Source: Denitromonas iodatirespirans
GTDB lineage: Bacteria > Pseudomonadota > Gammaproteobacteria > Burkholderiales > Rhodocyclaceae
Assembly: GCF_018524365.1 (NCBI RefSeq)
Contig: NZ_JAEKFT010000001.1
Location: 62,001 to 126,000 of the forward strand
Direction: 5' to 3'
Length of the DNA stretch: 64,000 nt
Shown here: piece after piece, positions 45,438 to 56,675 of the stretch
Position numbering within the stretch: position 1 is the first letter of the stretch
Layout: every line of letters begins with the position of its first letter
Made by a program: the position numbers and the translations under genes
The notes under the pieces: generated by a model
What the model saw: the letters and a program-made list of their open reading frames with translations, nothing else
Told to the model about the DNA's origin: nothing
Database searches by the model: none

Positions 45438-46193
45438 TTACAGATTGCACAGCGTGAGTTCGAAGTCGATGTCGGTGTCGCACTGGCGCGGCCGGCATAC
45501 CGTATCGGGGCGCATGAAGCGCACATTGAGCACGTACTTGTTGGCACTGATCTCGGGCACGGCCTGGGCACTGAGCGGCACGCGTACGCGCACCATCTGG
45601 ATCGGTCGCCCGCCCATGGTCAGCTGGTAGTTGCCGCGCGGCGCGGTCTGCATCTCGGGCCGGCCGCTGGCGCGCAACAGGCGCAGCACGATGGTCAGGC
45701 CATCGCGGATCGGCAGCATCGGGCGGATCCAGCCTTCGAGGTCGCGCCGCCGGCTGTCGGCATCGCGCCGCTGCCAGTGGTGGTAAGCCGGCAGGTCGAA
45801 CTGGCAGGCGCCACCGGGAATGGCGGCGCGGGAGCGGATGCTCATCAACCAGTCGTTCTCGCGCAGGTAGTGGCCGATCTTGCCGGGCACGGAAAGCAGG
45901 CCGGCGCTGGCTTGCTCGATTTCATACAGGGCGCCGGACAGGGCTTCTTCGGAGATGTCGGGGTTGTCGCGGAAGGCCAGCAGGGTCTGGCGCTGACGTT
46001 CGAGTTCCTGCAGCAGGTCGACCTTGAAGTCGGAGCGGCTGGCCACTTCGAGCATCTCGAAGATGGCGATCAGGGTGACATGGTGGTCGATCGGGGACTC
46101 GCCGCGCAGCGAATGCGCAATGCGCCCAAACAGATCCTCCAACCGAAGCAGTGTGCGGATGCGCTCGTTGAGAGGATATTCGAAAGTAATCAC
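45438..46193 (-). CDS. zapD: cell division protein ZapD
   Basis: A 251-residue ZapD (DUF1342), which crosslinks FtsZ filaments at the Z ring. Recognised by [20 protein letters not shown] at the start, a helical bundle, and the C-terminal beta domain ([20 protein letters not shown] and [11 protein letters not shown]). GTG 46193 gives the family start (ITFEYPLNE). A strong AGGAGG lies 25 bases upstream and seven bases before an in-frame ATC, so the true start is uncertain by up to seven codons. Confidence 0.9.
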   Translation of the reverse strand: MITFEYPLNERIRTLLRLEDLFGRIAHSLRGESPIDHHVTLIAIFEMLEVASRSDFKVDLLQELERQRQTLLAFRDNPDISEEALSGALYEIEQASAGLLSVPGKIGHYLRENDWLMSIRSRAAIPGGACQFDLPAYHHWQRRDADSRRRDLEGWIRPMLPIRDGLTIVLRLLRASGRPEMQTAPRGNYQLTMGGRPIQMVRVRVPLSAQAVPEISANKYVLNVRFMRPDTVCRPRQCDTDIDFELTLCNL

Positions 46194-46263
46194 CGCATGC
46201 GCCTGATCGATGTGCGAGCCTCCTGATGATCCGCGGGATGATAGCACAGGGCCTGCGCCCCGC

Positions 46264-46875
46264 TCAGCGAGCCGCGGCATCGCAATAGCGCGCGTGCAGG
46301 GCGTCGACCTGGCGATGGAGATGTTCGAGATCGCCGCTGTTGTCGATCACGTCGTCGGCGGCGGCGAGCCGTTCGGCCCGGGGGATCTGCGCCGCCATGA
46401 TGGCCTCGACCTGCGCGCGCGCCAGACCGGAGCGCGACATCACCCGCGCCACCTGCACCGCCTCATCGCAATCGACCACGAGGATGCGATCGCAGCGCTG
46501 GCGGTAATTGCCGGACTCGATCAGCAGCGGCACCACCAGCACCACGTAGGGCGCGTCGGCCGCTGCGCACTGGCGATCGGCCTCGGCACGGATCATGGGG
46601 TGGAGAATCGCCTCGAGCCGCTGGCGCTCGGCCGGGTCGTCGAAAACCCGCGCACGCATCGCATCGCGGTCGAGCGCGCCATCGGCACCGATGAGGGCCT
46701 CGCCGAAGTGCTCGCGGATCGCCGGCAGCGCGGCACCGCCGGCGGCGGTGAGCTGACGGGCGATCTGGTCGGTATCGACCACCGCGGCGCCGCACAGGCC
46801 GAAGCGGTCGGAGGCGGCGCTCTTGCCGCTGCCGATGCCCCCGGTCAGGCCGACGATCCACGGCCGCGCGCTCAT
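46264..46875 (-). CDS. coaE: dephospho-CoA kinase
   Basis: A 203-residue CoaE, which phosphorylates dephospho-CoA in the last step of CoA synthesis. The P-loop GLTGGIGSGKSAASDRF is at residues 9-25. DTDQIARQLTAAGG and HPMIRAE are conserved, and the lid/CoA domain follows. ATG 46875 overlaps the stop of the SPOR-protein gene. It joins coaX and birA as cofactor genes in this stretch. Confidence 0.95.
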   Translation of the reverse strand: MSARPWIVGLTGGIGSGKSAASDRFGLCGAAVVDTDQIARQLTAAGGAALPAIREHFGEALIGADGALDRDAMRARVFDDPAERQRLEAILHPMIRAEADRQCAAADAPYVVLVVPLLIESGNYRQRCDRILVVDCDEAVQVARVMSRSGLARAQVEAIMAAQIPRAERLAAADDVIDNSGDLEHLHRQVDALHARYCDAAAR

Positions 46876-47597
46876 GGCAGGCAGTCCTGTCGTGTCCCGC
46901 CACCGAGGCGCTCGCCCCAGCGGCCGGCGCTGTCGATCAGCGCCTCGGCCGGGCCGCGGATCTCGACCCGGTGGGTGGTGTCGCCCCGCTCTTCGATGGC
47001 CACGCCGCGCACGCCCTTGGCTTCGATACGACGCCGTTGCTCGGCAGCCGCCTCGGCCGACTTGAACAGGCCGAGCGAGATGGTCAGCGGCCGGGCGCCG
47101 TTTTCACCGACCACGAACAGGTCGGTCCAGCCCTTGGCCCGGATCTCCGCAGCCCGCTGCTCGGCCGCCGTCTTGGTGGGCAGCGCCGGGATATGCACCC
47201 ACCAGGACGTGACGTCGGTGCTGGGTATATCGCGGACGGCAAACCCGGCCTCTGCGCGGGCTTCGCGCAGCAAGGTGTCGGCCGTGGCGTCATCCAGCCC
47301 GGCAAAAGCCACGCAGGCCTGCGGCACCGGCGCGGGGGCTGGGGTGGGCACCACCGACACCGCCGGTGACTCAGGCGCAGGTTCCGGCACGGGCGCAGGA
47401 GCGGGCGTCAGCTCGCGCTGCGCGGCCTGCAGCGCCAGCACGCCGGCCTCGTCGAGCACGGTGATCTGCTCCGGCTTGAGCTGGTTGGTGACACGCTCGG
47501 GTTCGCGGCGCGTGCCGTCCTGACCGAACCAGCCCTGCCAGGCCGCCAGGGCGATGGCATTGAGCAACACCAGCAGGATGACCAGGAAGCGCAGCAT
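46872..47597 (-). CDS. SPOR-domain inner-membrane protein
   Basis: A 241-residue protein with one N-terminal membrane anchor (MLRFLVILLVLLNAIALAAW), a Pro/Ala-rich periplasmic linker (about 65-95) and a C-terminal SPOR-like domain (WWVHIPALPTKTAAEQRAAE, then PLTISLGLFKSAEAA). SPOR domains bind denuded septal glycan, so a role at the division site is likely. It is coupled to coaE by an ATGA overlap and lies near zapD. Longer readings upstream of ATG 47597 overlap the trpB2 gene. Confidence 0.82.
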   Translation of the reverse strand: MLRFLVILLVLLNAIALAAWQGWFGQDGTRREPERVTNQLKPEQITVLDEAGVLALQAAQRELTPAPAPVPEPAPESPAVSVVPTPAPAPVPQACVAFAGLDDATADTLLREARAEAGFAVRDIPSTDVTSWWVHIPALPTKTAAEQRAAEIRAKGWTDLFVVGENGARPLTISLGLFKSAEAAAEQRRRIEAKGVRGVAIEERGDTTHRVEIRGPAEALIDSAGRWGERLGGGTRQDCLP

Positions 47598-47607
47598 CGG
47601 CGGGCGC

Positions 47608-48975
47608 TCAGCCGACCTTGGGCAGATGGGCCAGCGAGGCGGCCACCGCTTCGGCCGGGTACTCGTAGTTTTCGAGCTCACCGGCGAAGTAGCGGTCGTA
47701 GGACGCCATGTCGAAATGCCCGTGGCCGGTCAGGTTGAACAGGATCACCTTGGGCTCGCCGGTCTGTTTGCACACCAGCGCCTCGTCGATGGCGGCGCGG
47801 ATGGCGTGGCAGGACTCGGGCGCGGGGATGATGCCCTCCTGGCGGGCGAACATCACGCCGGCCTCGAAGGTGGCCAGCTGCGGCACGGCCACCGCTTCGA
47901 GCAGCTTCTCGTGGTAGAGCTGCGAGACCAGGGGCGAGTCGCCGTGGTAGCGCAGGCCGCCGGCATGGATGCCCGGCGGCATGAAGTCATGGCCGAGGGT
48001 GTACATCTTCATCAACGGGGTGAAGCCGGAGGCGTCGCCGAAGTCGTAAGCGTAGGCGCCCTTGGTCAGCGTCGGGCAAGAGGCCGGCTCGACCGCCACG
48101 CAGCGCAGCTTCTCGGCCCGCTTCTCGCCGGCGATCTGGTCGCACAGGAAGGGAAAGGCGATGCCGCCGAAGCTCGAGCCGCCGCCGCAGGGGCCGAGCA
48201 CCACGTCCGGGTAGAGGCCGATCTTCTCCAGTTGCTTCTTGGCTTCCTGGCCGATCACCGTCTGGTGCAGCAGCACATGGTTGAGCACCGAGCCGAGGGT
48301 GTACTTGGTGTCGGCGCGACCGGCGGCCTCCTCCACGGCTTCGGAGATGGCGATGCCGAGCGAGCCCTGGTTGTCCGGGTCTTTCTCGAGAATCGCGCGG
48401 CCGGTCTGGGTTTCCTTCGACGGGCTGGCAAACACCTCGGCGCCCCAGGTCTGCATCATCGAGCGGCGGAAGGGTTTTTGCTGGTAGCTCACGTTGACCA
48501 TGAACACCCGCACGTCGATGCCGAACATGCCGCCGGCGAAGGCGATGGACGAGCCCCATTGGCCGGCGCCGGTCTCGGTGGTCAGGCGCTTGATGCCGGC
48601 CTGCTTGTTGTAATAGGCCTGCGGCACGGCGGAGTTGGGCTTGTGCGAACCGGCCGGCGAGACGCCTTCGTATTTGAAGAAGATCTTGGCCGGTGTGCCC
48701 AGCGCCCTTTCGAGGCGCGCCGCGCGCACCAGCGGCGTCGGCCGCCAGATCTTGTAGATCTCGCGCACCTCCTCGGGGATCGCGATCCAGCGCTCGGCGG
48801 TCATCTCCTGCTCGATGATCGCATCGGGAAAGATCGCACTCATCTGCTCGGGCGTGGCGGGCGAGCCGTCCGGCCCCAGCGGTGGCAGCGGCGCATTGGG
48901 CATGTCGGCCGCGATGTTGTACCAGTGGGTCGGGATATCCGCTTCGGTCATCAGGATGCGTGTCGGTTCGCTCAT
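47608..48975 (-). CDS. trpB2: tryptophan synthase beta-like enzyme, TrpB2 type
   Basis: A 455-residue PLP enzyme of the TrpB2 class, longer than TrpB1. The PLP Lys lies in [20 protein letters not shown]. The phosphate-binding loop is [11 protein letters not shown]. The C-terminal block is [17 protein letters not shown] with [18 protein letters not shown]. No trpA is nearby. TrpB2 enzymes can join indole and serine without the alpha subunit and may act as indole salvage enzymes. GGGAG lies seven bases before ATG 48975. It lies between coaX and the SPOR gene. Confidence 0.92.
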   Translation of the reverse strand: MSEPTRILMTEADIPTHWYNIAADMPNAPLPPLGPDGSPATPEQMSAIFPDAIIEQEMTAERWIAIPEEVREIYKIWRPTPLVRAARLERALGTPAKIFFKYEGVSPAGSHKPNSAVPQAYYNKQAGIKRLTTETGAGQWGSSIAFAGGMFGIDVRVFMVNVSYQQKPFRRSMMQTWGAEVFASPSKETQTGRAILEKDPDNQGSLGIAISEAVEEAAGRADTKYTLGSVLNHVLLHQTVIGQEAKKQLEKIGLYPDVVLGPCGGGSSFGGIAFPFLCDQIAGEKRAEKLRCVAVEPASCPTLTKGAYAYDFGDASGFTPLMKMYTLGHDFMPPGIHAGGLRYHGDSPLVSQLYHEKLLEAVAVPQLATFEAGVMFARQEGIIPAPESCHAIRAAIDEALVCKQTGEPKVILFNLTGHGHFDMASYDRYFAGELENYEYPAEAVAASLAHLPKVG

Positions 48976-49066
48976 GCTGTTCTCCCTCGATGCGTGTGTC
49001 GGCGCGCGTCGGCACCGCGTCATGTCGCTTTGCTTATCCGGCGGGGATCTTAGCCCGTCTGGCCGT

Positions 49067-49795
49067 TCATCGGAAGCATCCGTGCCCGACCGCGACTGCC
49101 ACACCGTCGAGCACCAGGTTGTCGATCTGCCGCCAGGGGATGCCAAGCAGCGGCGCGATCTGCGCCGCCGCTCCGCCATTGAGCAGGCAACAGGCGCCGG
49201 GCAGATCGGCCACCTGCCGGTACATTCGCTCGATGGCCCCGGCCTGGGCATGCAGGCAACCCATCTGAATCGCGTCGGCAGTGCAAGTGGGCAGATCGAC
49301 AATGCGCCCGTCGACCAGCGGCAGCTGTGCCGTGTTGCCGGCCAGGGCACGACGCATCAAATCCACACCCGGGGCGATCAGGCCGCCGCGGAACACGCCG
49401 TCGGCATCGAGCACGTCGATGGTGGTCGCCGTGCCGGCGGTCACCACCAGGCAAGGGGCGGCGCCATGCGCACGGGCACCGATCAGGGCGGCCCAGCGGT
49501 CGGCACCGAGCCGGGTCGGCACCTCATAGCTGTTGCGCACACCGCAAGCCTCGCGCGCCGGCACCAGCCACTGCGGCACATGGCCCCAGGGCGCCAGCGC
49601 CTCGGCCACCCGCGCGCGCAGCTCGGGTGACACCACCGAGGCGCCGTACACCGCGGCAACCTGCCCCGGCGGCGGCAGCACCGCGGAGAAATCCCAGGCT
49701 TCGTCATGGGCGAATGCGCCCTGCGCCAGCCAGCGGTCGGCCTCGCGCAGCCCCCACTTGAGGCGGGTGTTGCCCACATCGAGCAGCAGCATCAT
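49067..49795 (-). CDS. coaX: type III pantothenate kinase
   Basis: A 242-residue CoaX, phosphorylating pantothenate in the first step of CoA synthesis. The ASKHA phosphate loop is [13 protein letters not shown] (residues 3-15). Conserved are [33 protein letters not shown] and GGLIAPG. The start ATG overlaps the birA stop (ATGA), a common betaproteobacterial arrangement. The enzyme is insensitive to CoA feedback in this family. Confidence 0.94.
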   Translation of the reverse strand: MMLLLDVGNTRLKWGLREADRWLAQGAFAHDEAWDFSAVLPPPGQVAAVYGASVVSPELRARVAEALAPWGHVPQWLVPAREACGVRNSYEVPTRLGADRWAALIGARAHGAAPCLVVTAGTATTIDVLDADGVFRGGLIAPGVDLMRRALAGNTAQLPLVDGRIVDLPTCTADAIQMGCLHAQAGAIERMYRQVADLPGACCLLNGGAAAQIAPLLGIPWRQIDNLVLDGVAVAVGHGCFR

Positions 49796-50592
49796 CCGGC
49801 CGCCCGCAGGCTCACGTCGCCCGCCAGGATGCGCCGCACCCCGGTATCGGTCTGCAGGCGCAGCGCGCCATCGACATCGACGCCGAGACACACCCCGTCG
49901 ATCGACTCGGCTTCGCCGCTCAGGCGCACCGGCAGATCGGCATAGGCATTGCGCTGGTTCCAGGCGTCCTGGAAGGCGGCAAAGCCGCTCGCGGCGTAAG
50001 TGGCGAACAGGCGATGCTGGCTCAGCAGCAACTCGGCGAGCAGGCGCTCGCGCGCGGGCGGCGTGTCGAGGACCTGGTCGAGCGCGCTGACATCATCGCG
50101 ATCGGGCACGCTGGCGCCGGGCGGCAGCGACAGGTTGATCCCGATGCCGACCACCGCGGCCACCTGGCGTGCCGAGGCCAGTTCCACCAGGATGCCGCCG
50201 AGCTTGCGGCCATGGACCTGGATGTCGTTCGGCCATTTGAGTTCCACCCCGGCCACCCCGAGCGTCTCCAGCGCACTGGCCACGGCCACGCCGGCCACCA
50301 GCGACAGGCCGGCCGGCACCGGCGCACCGGTCGGGAAGCGCCACAAGGTCGAGAAGGTCAGGCTGGCGCCCGGCCAGGCCTGCCACTGCCGGCCGCGCCG
50401 CCCACGTCCGGCGCGCTGCAGGTCGCACACCACGACCGGCACGCGGCCATCGTCGGCAGGTACCGATTCGGTCAGCACCGTGTTGGTGGAGTCGCACTCG
50501 GCGCGCGCATCCAGGGCGAAGACATCGGCATCGCGCCCCAAAATGGTGCGAAGCGCTTCGATATTCAGCGTAGGGAGCGGTGATGCAGGCAC
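49792..50592 (-). CDS. birA: biotin--[acetyl-CoA carboxylase] ligase, monofunctional BirA
   Basis: A 266-residue biotin protein ligase. The catalytic core shows CDSTNTVL, the biotin/adenylate loop QRAGRGRRGRQW, LKWPNDIQVHGRKLGGILVE and VVGIGINLSLPPG. The N-terminus lacks the winged-helix DNA-binding domain of E. coli BirA, so it should act only as an enzyme and not as the bio repressor. The start codon is GTG 50592. It overlaps coaX. Confidence 0.94.
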   Translation of the reverse strand: MPASPLPTLNIEALRTILGRDADVFALDARAECDSTNTVLTESVPADDGRVPVVVCDLQRAGRGRRGRQWQAWPGASLTFSTLWRFPTGAPVPAGLSLVAGVAVASALETLGVAGVELKWPNDIQVHGRKLGGILVELASARQVAAVVGIGINLSLPPGASVPDRDDVSALDQVLDTPPARERLLAELLLSQHRLFATYAASGFAAFQDAWNQRNAYADLPVRLSGEAESIDGVCLGVDVDGALRLQTDTGVRRILAGDVSLRAAG

Positions 50593-50664
50593 AGGCAGGC
50601 GGGCAGCGGAGGGAAAACCGCATTATGTCCCAATCCCCCCGCTGTGGCAGCCTCGCGCCTGCGT

Positions 50665-52089
<1,425 letters not shown>

Positions 52090-52129
52090 ATTCTATGCAC
52101 TATGTTGGTGCAAGTTGCCCGTACGATGT

Positions 52130-53194
52130 TCAGTGGCGGTCCGCCACGGGCAACAGCAAGGTGAAACAAGTACGTCCGGGGACACTCTCGACCTCAATCA
52201 TGCCGTGATGCTGCTCGATGAAGCCCTGCGCCAGCGACAACCCCAGTCCGCTCCCTCCGTCGCGGCCCGAAACCAGCGGATAGAAGATCTGGTCACGGAT
52301 TTCTTCCGGGATTCCCGGGCCGTTGTCGATGACTTGCAATTCGAGTGCCAGTTTGTGCCGACGCTTGGCCAGCGTGACCTGGCGCGCCGCGCGGGTGCGC
52401 AAAACGATCTCGCCGGCGCCGTCTACCGCCTGGGCCGCGTTGCGCACGATGTTGAGCACGGCCTGGATCAACTGCTCGCGATCGCCGGTCAGCTCCGGCA
52501 GGCTGGTGTCGTAGTCGCGGCGCACGGTCAGGCCCGGGAACTCGGCCAGGATCAGCCGCCGGACGCGCTCCAGCACATCATGCAGATTGAGCGGCGCCGG
52601 GCGCATCACGGCATGGGTGCCGAGCAGACGCTTCATCAGCGCCTGCAGGCGATCGGCCTCGGCAATGATGACCTGGGTGTATTCCTTCAGTTGCGGGTCG
52701 TCGAGCTCGCCCTCCAGCAACTGGGCGGAGCCGCGGATGCCGCCGAGCGGATTCTTGATTTCGTGTGCCAGATTTCGGATCAGCTCGCGGTTGGCCTGCT
52801 GCTGTTGCAGCAGGACTTCTTCGCGCGTGACGCGCAGCTGCGCTTCGATCGGGCGGAATTCGAGCAACAGGCGGATGCCGGGCGCCTCGACCGGGCTGAC
52901 CGTGCAATCCACATCAATGGGCGCCTCGCGCCCCGGCGGCACGATGCGCAGATCCTTGCCGGTATAGCTCCAGTTGTTGTTGAGCGCGTTGTAGAGGGCC
53001 GGCGCGAGGCCCGGCGGCTCGCCGAGCAAGGCGTCGAGCGTGCGCCCGGCATGGCGCCGGGAGCTGACGCCGAACAGGTTCTCGGCACCCGCGTTGAGGT
53101 ACTGGACAATCAGTTTTTCGTCGACCAGCACCACGGCCGTCGACAGCAGGTCGAGGCCGGAAAACTGATTGCGGTGAATGGGGTCGTTAGTCAT
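52130..53194 (-). CDS. ntrB: nitrogen regulation sensor kinase NtrB
   Basis: A 354-residue soluble histidine kinase. An N-terminal PAS domain (LSTAVVLVDEKLIVQYLNAG) precedes the H-box NLAHEIKNPLGGIRGSAQLL with the phospho-His. The N box reads AVLNIVRNAAQAVDGAG, and the G boxes follow with DNGPGIPEEIR and GSGLGLSLAQGFIEQHHG. It phosphorylates or dephosphorylates NtrC under PII control. It lies 40 bases upstream of ntrC. Confidence 0.95.
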   Translation of the reverse strand: MTNDPIHRNQFSGLDLLSTAVVLVDEKLIVQYLNAGAENLFGVSSRRHAGRTLDALLGEPPGLAPALYNALNNNWSYTGKDLRIVPPGREAPIDVDCTVSPVEAPGIRLLLEFRPIEAQLRVTREEVLLQQQQANRELIRNLAHEIKNPLGGIRGSAQLLEGELDDPQLKEYTQVIIAEADRLQALMKRLLGTHAVMRPAPLNLHDVLERVRRLILAEFPGLTVRRDYDTSLPELTGDREQLIQAVLNIVRNAAQAVDGAGEIVLRTRAARQVTLAKRRHKLALELQVIDNGPGIPEEIRDQIFYPLVSGRDGGSGLGLSLAQGFIEQHHGMIEVESVPGRTCFTLLLPVADRH

Positions 53195-53238
53195 ATGCAG
53201 GAAGCCCGAGCAAAATACGCGCCACTTCCTGCAGGCGC

Positions 53239-53715
53239 TCAGCGAAGACCGGAGAGTTCCTTCTGCAAGGCCTCGACGTTGCGTTCGTGCTGCTCCACCG
53301 CTTCCTTGAAGGGTTGCAGGCGGTCGAGCTTTTTCTGGTAATTGCGCTCGTTACCGTAGCGCACCGCATCGGCTTCGGCGAAGGCCTTGCGCGCCTCTTC
53401 CAGGGCAGCCTGTTCGGCCGCCAGTTCGCCTTCGAGCAGCTTGCGCCGCTCGGCATCGCGGGCGCGCTGGTCATCGGACGACACCCTCGGGAACGCCCCT
53501 GGCGAGGACGCTCCCGGCTTTTTCGCTGGCGCTGCACCGGGCACCGAGGACACCGGCAGATCTTCGCTGAGGCGCTCGCACCCCTTGGCGCCGCGGGTGT
53601 TGGTGTAGGTCACCCGCTTCTGCCCGGTGACCGGATCGGTCTCGACGCACTTGTAGACATCGGCCAACGCAACCGGGCTGAGCAGCACGGACGCCAGCAC
53701 AAGGGCAAATTTCAT
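53239..53715 (-). CDS. DUF4124-type periplasmic protein with coiled coil
   Basis: A 158-residue exported protein. The signal peptide is residues 1-18 (LVLASVLLSPVALA). A short DUF4124-like module follows (DVYKCVETDPVTGQKRVTYT), then a Pro/Ala linker and a C-terminal helical, probably coiled-coil segment of about 75 residues rich in Glu, Arg and Ala. The function is unknown. It lies between glnA and ntrB on the same strand, a placement often seen in this bacterial group as far as I know. Confidence 0.75.
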   Translation of the reverse strand: MKFALVLASVLLSPVALADVYKCVETDPVTGQKRVTYTNTRGAKGCERLSEDLPVSSVPGAAPAKKPGASSPGAFPRVSSDDQRARDAERRKLLEGELAAEQAALEEARKAFAEADAVRYGNERNYQKKLDRLQPFKEAVEQHERNVEALQKELSGLR

Positions 53716-53797
53716 GGCATGTCCATATCGTTTGTGGGATGGCCCAGTGTAACAACCTGACGAACGGTTTGCGTCGCCCGCGACCCTTCCAGACGAA

Positions 53798-53824
53798 AAA
53801 AGGACGGGGCACGCCCCGTCCTTT
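53798..53824 (-). terminator. rho-independent terminator of glnA
   Basis: An 11-base stem AAAGGACGGGG/CCCCGTCCTTT has a four-base loop. On the minus strand it is followed by a run of T (53796-53802 as A on the plus strand). It lies 26 bases after the glnA stop. Confidence 0.85.
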
Positions 53825-53849
53825 CAAAACGCGCAAACCGGGATTCGGT

Positions 53850-55259
53850 TTACAGGCTGTAGTACAGATCGAATTCGACCGGGTGAGTGGTCACGCGCAG
53901 ACGATCGACTTCTTCGGATTTCAGGGCGATGTAGGCATCGATGAAATCGTTGGAGAACACGCCACCGCGGGTCAGGAACTCGCGATCCTTGTCCAGGTAG
54001 TCCAGCGCCTGATCGAGGCTGGTGCACACGGTCGGGATCAGCGCGTCTTCTTCCGGCGGCAGATCGTACAGGTTCTTGTCGGCGGCATCGCCCGGGTGGA
54101 TCTTGTTCTGGATGCCGTCGAGGCCGGCCATCAGCAGGGCCGAGAAGCACAGGTACGGGTTGGCCATGGGATCCGGGAAGCGCGCTTCGATACGGCGGCC
54201 TTTCGGGTTGGCAACGTACGGGATGCGGATCGAGGCGGAACGGTTGCGGGCCGAGTAGGCCAGCTTGGTCGGCGCTTCGTAGTGCGGCACCAGGCGCTTG
54301 TACGAGTTGGTCGCCGGGTTGGTGATGGCGTTCAGCGCGCGGGCGTGCTTGATGATGCCGCCGATGTAGTACAGGGCGGTATCGGACAGGCCGGCGTAGC
54401 CGTTGCCGGCGAACAGGTTCTGGCCGTCTTTCCAGATCGACTGGTGCACGTGCATGCCAGAGCCGTTGTCACCGACGATGGGTTTGGGCATGAAGGTGGC
54501 GGTCTTGCCGTACTGGTGTGCCACGTTGTGCACGATGTACTTGAGGACCTGGGTCCAGTCGGCACGCTGGGTCAGGGTGCTGAACTTGGTACCGATCTCG
54601 CACTGGCCGGCGTTGGCCACTTCGTGGTGATGCACTTCGACCGGCACGCCGCAGGCTTCGAGCGCCAGCACCATGGCGGCACGGATGTCGTTCAGGCTGT
54701 CGACCGGCGGAACCGGGAAGTAGCCGCCCTTGACGCGCGGACGGTGACCGGTGTTGCCGCCTTCGAACTTGTCGGCGGTCGACCACGCGGCTTCTTCCGA
54801 GATGATCTTGCTGTAGACGCCGGACATGTCGACCGACCATTCCACCGAGTCAAAGATGAAGAACTCGGGTTCCGGGCCGAAGTAGGCGGTGTCGCCGATG
54901 CCGGAGCTCTTCAGATAGGCCTCGGCACGCTTGGCGATCGAGCGCGGGTCGCGGTCGTAGCCCTTGCCGTCGGACGGCTCGATCACGTCGCAGGACAGCA
55001 CCAGCGTGGTTTCGTCGTAGAACGGGTCGATGTAGGCGGAGGACGCTTCCGGCATCAGGATCATGTCGGAGGCCTGGATGCCTTTCCAGCCAGCAATCGA
55101 GGAGCCGTCGAAGGGGTGACCATGCTCGAAGTGCTCGAGCTCAAACGCGGACACCGGCAGGCTGACATGCTGCTCTTTGCCGCGGGTATCGGTAAAACGG
55201 AGGTCAACGAAGCGCGCTTCGTTGTCCTCGATCATCTTCATGACATTCTCAGGACTCAT
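53850..55259 (-). CDS. glnA: glutamine synthetase, type I
   Basis: A 469-residue dodecameric GSI. The start is [20 protein letters not shown]. The catalytic blocks are [49 protein letters not shown] and [15 protein letters not shown]. The adenylylation site is the Tyr in NLYDLPPEE, so control by GlnE is expected. AGGAG precedes ATG 55259. The promoter region has a sigma-54 site and NtrC boxes. Confidence 0.97.
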   Translation of the reverse strand: MSPENVMKMIEDNEARFVDLRFTDTRGKEQHVSLPVSAFELEHFEHGHPFDGSSIAGWKGIQASDMILMPEASSAYIDPFYDETTLVLSCDVIEPSDGKGYDRDPRSIAKRAEAYLKSSGIGDTAYFGPEPEFFIFDSVEWSVDMSGVYSKIISEEAAWSTADKFEGGNTGHRPRVKGGYFPVPPVDSLNDIRAAMVLALEACGVPVEVHHHEVANAGQCEIGTKFSTLTQRADWTQVLKYIVHNVAHQYGKTATFMPKPIVGDNGSGMHVHQSIWKDGQNLFAGNGYAGLSDTALYYIGGIIKHARALNAITNPATNSYKRLVPHYEAPTKLAYSARNRSASIRIPYVANPKGRRIEARFPDPMANPYLCFSALLMAGLDGIQNKIHPGDAADKNLYDLPPEEDALIPTVCTSLDQALDYLDKDREFLTRGGVFSNDFIDAYIALKSEEVDRLRVTTHPVEFDLYYSL

Positions 55260-55330
55260 GGTCACTCCTAGCGTGATGAGGCGAATTACACAAAACTTGC
55301 CATCGCTGGCAAATCAACGAGGTCCGACGA

Positions 55331-55346
55331 AGCAGGTATCGTGCCA
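55331..55346 (-). promoter_or_regulatory. sigma-54 promoter of glnA
   Basis: The minus strand reads TGGCACGATACCTGCT, 15 of 16 against the RpoN consensus with correct GG-N10-GC spacing. It lies 72 bases before the glnA ATG. Confidence 0.85.
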
Positions 55347-55377
55347 CGCCCAGACCCCACGAAACGACGACCCTTTC

Positions 55378-55427
55378 CGCCCCATTTCGGGGCTGAACCC
55401 GGAACGCCATCGCACCAAAATGGTGCA
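55378..55427. promoter_or_regulatory. NtrC-binding sites upstream of glnA
   Basis: A near-perfect NtrC site, TGCACC-ATTTT-GGTGCG (minus strand, 55427 down to 55411), matches TGCACC-N5-GGTGCA at all but one position. A weaker palindrome, AGCCCC-GAAAT-GGGGCG (55394 down to 55378), lies about three helical turns closer to the promoter. Confidence 0.75.
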
Positions 55428-55435
55428 AAAATCTT

Positions 55436-56626
55436 TTACGCGCCCTGATGTAGTGCATCCATGCCGTGGATGCGCACGGCACGAATCTCCGGATGCCTCG
55501 CCACCTGGCGCTGCACCAGACCTGCAAGCTGCCCGGCCCGCTCATCCTGGCTCAACCAGGCCAGCGGGAAAAACAATTCGATCTCGACCCGGCCCCCGAG
55601 ATAGTGCACCAACATGCGCGACGGCGCCGGCGCATCGGCACCGATCATCTGCCGCACCCAACCCGCCAGCACCTGCCGGTCGGGCAGCGGCCCGGCGGGC
55701 ACCACCGGGCTGCCGATATCGTCCTCGGCATCGATGTGCACCAGCACGTCCTGCACCTCGGCATGCGCCTCGCACACCCGCTCTCGCACCGCCTCGGCGA
55801 TGGCATGCCCTTCGGACACGCTGATGCGCGGATCCACCAGCACATGCGCGTCGCACAGAACGCGGTGCGCCATGCGCCGCGTGCGCAGTTCGTGCACGCC
55901 GCGTGCGCCCGGTGTGGCGGCGATGGTTGCGCGGATCCGGCCCACCACCTCGGCCGACACCGCGGTATCGACCAGCTCGCGCACTGCGGCTGCCGCCAGC
56001 AGGACGCCCATGCGCAGAATCATGAAGCCGACCAGCGCCGCCGCCAGCGGCTCGACGAAACGGTAGCCCAGCAGCCCGCCACCGATGCCGACCGCCACCA
56101 CCAGCGACGAGGCGGCATCGGTGCGTGCATGCCAGGCATTGGCCTCGAGCATGCGTGAGTTGAGCCGGCGGCTGGCCGCCAGGGTAAAGCGGAACAAGCC
56201 CTCCTTGGCCGCCAGCGTGCACAGCGCCATCCACAAGGCCACCGGATGCAAGGGCGGCAACTCGGCCGCGTCCTGGATGCGTACCCCGGCGCTCCACAGG
56301 AATCCCGCCCCGACGGCCACCAGCACCAGCCCCAGGAACATCGACACCACGGTTTCGATGCGATCGTGCCCATAGGGATGATCGGCATCGGCCGGGTCGG
56401 CACCCTTGCGCGCCGCCACCAGCACCAGCGCATCGGTCAGCAGATCCGACAGCGTATGCATGGCATCGGCGACCAGGCTGAAGGCATTGGCAAACAGACC
56501 GACGATCAACTGCAACACGGTCAGCGTCAGATTGGTCGCCATCGCCACCAGCGTTGTTCGCTGGGCCTGGCGAGAGCGCTGGGCATCGTCGAGGTGCAAG
56601 GAGATGGGCTTGGCTTCGCCAGTCAT
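55436..56626 (-). CDS. cation diffusion facilitator (CDF) family transporter
   Basis: A 396-residue CDF exporter with six membrane segments in the first 220 residues. The metal-site motifs are SLVADAMHTLSDLLTDALVL and ANAWHARTDAASSLVV. The C-terminal cytoplasmic domain has the CDF dimerisation pattern twice (VHELRTRRMAHRVLCDAHVL, then DVLVHIDAEDD). The extended tail of about 90 residues is longer than in minimal CDF proteins. It probably exports Zn(II), Co(II) or Fe(II); the metal cannot be told. ATG 56626 is preferred over a longer reading. Confidence 0.9.
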   Translation of the reverse strand: MTGEAKPISLHLDDAQRSRQAQRTTLVAMATNLTLTVLQLIVGLFANAFSLVADAMHTLSDLLTDALVLVAARKGADPADADHPYGHDRIETVVSMFLGLVLVAVGAGFLWSAGVRIQDAAELPPLHPVALWMALCTLAAKEGLFRFTLAASRRLNSRMLEANAWHARTDAASSLVVAVGIGGGLLGYRFVEPLAAALVGFMILRMGVLLAAAAVRELVDTAVSAEVVGRIRATIAATPGARGVHELRTRRMAHRVLCDAHVLVDPRISVSEGHAIAEAVRERVCEAHAEVQDVLVHIDAEDDIGSPVVPAGPLPDRQVLAGWVRQMIGADAPAPSRMLVHYLGGRVEIELFFPLAWLSQDERAGQLAGLVQRQVARHPEIRAVRIHGMDALHQGA

Positions 56627-56675
56627 GGCTGAACGGGTATACTTGCGAGTCCGCCATTCTAGCCGGATCGCCGCC

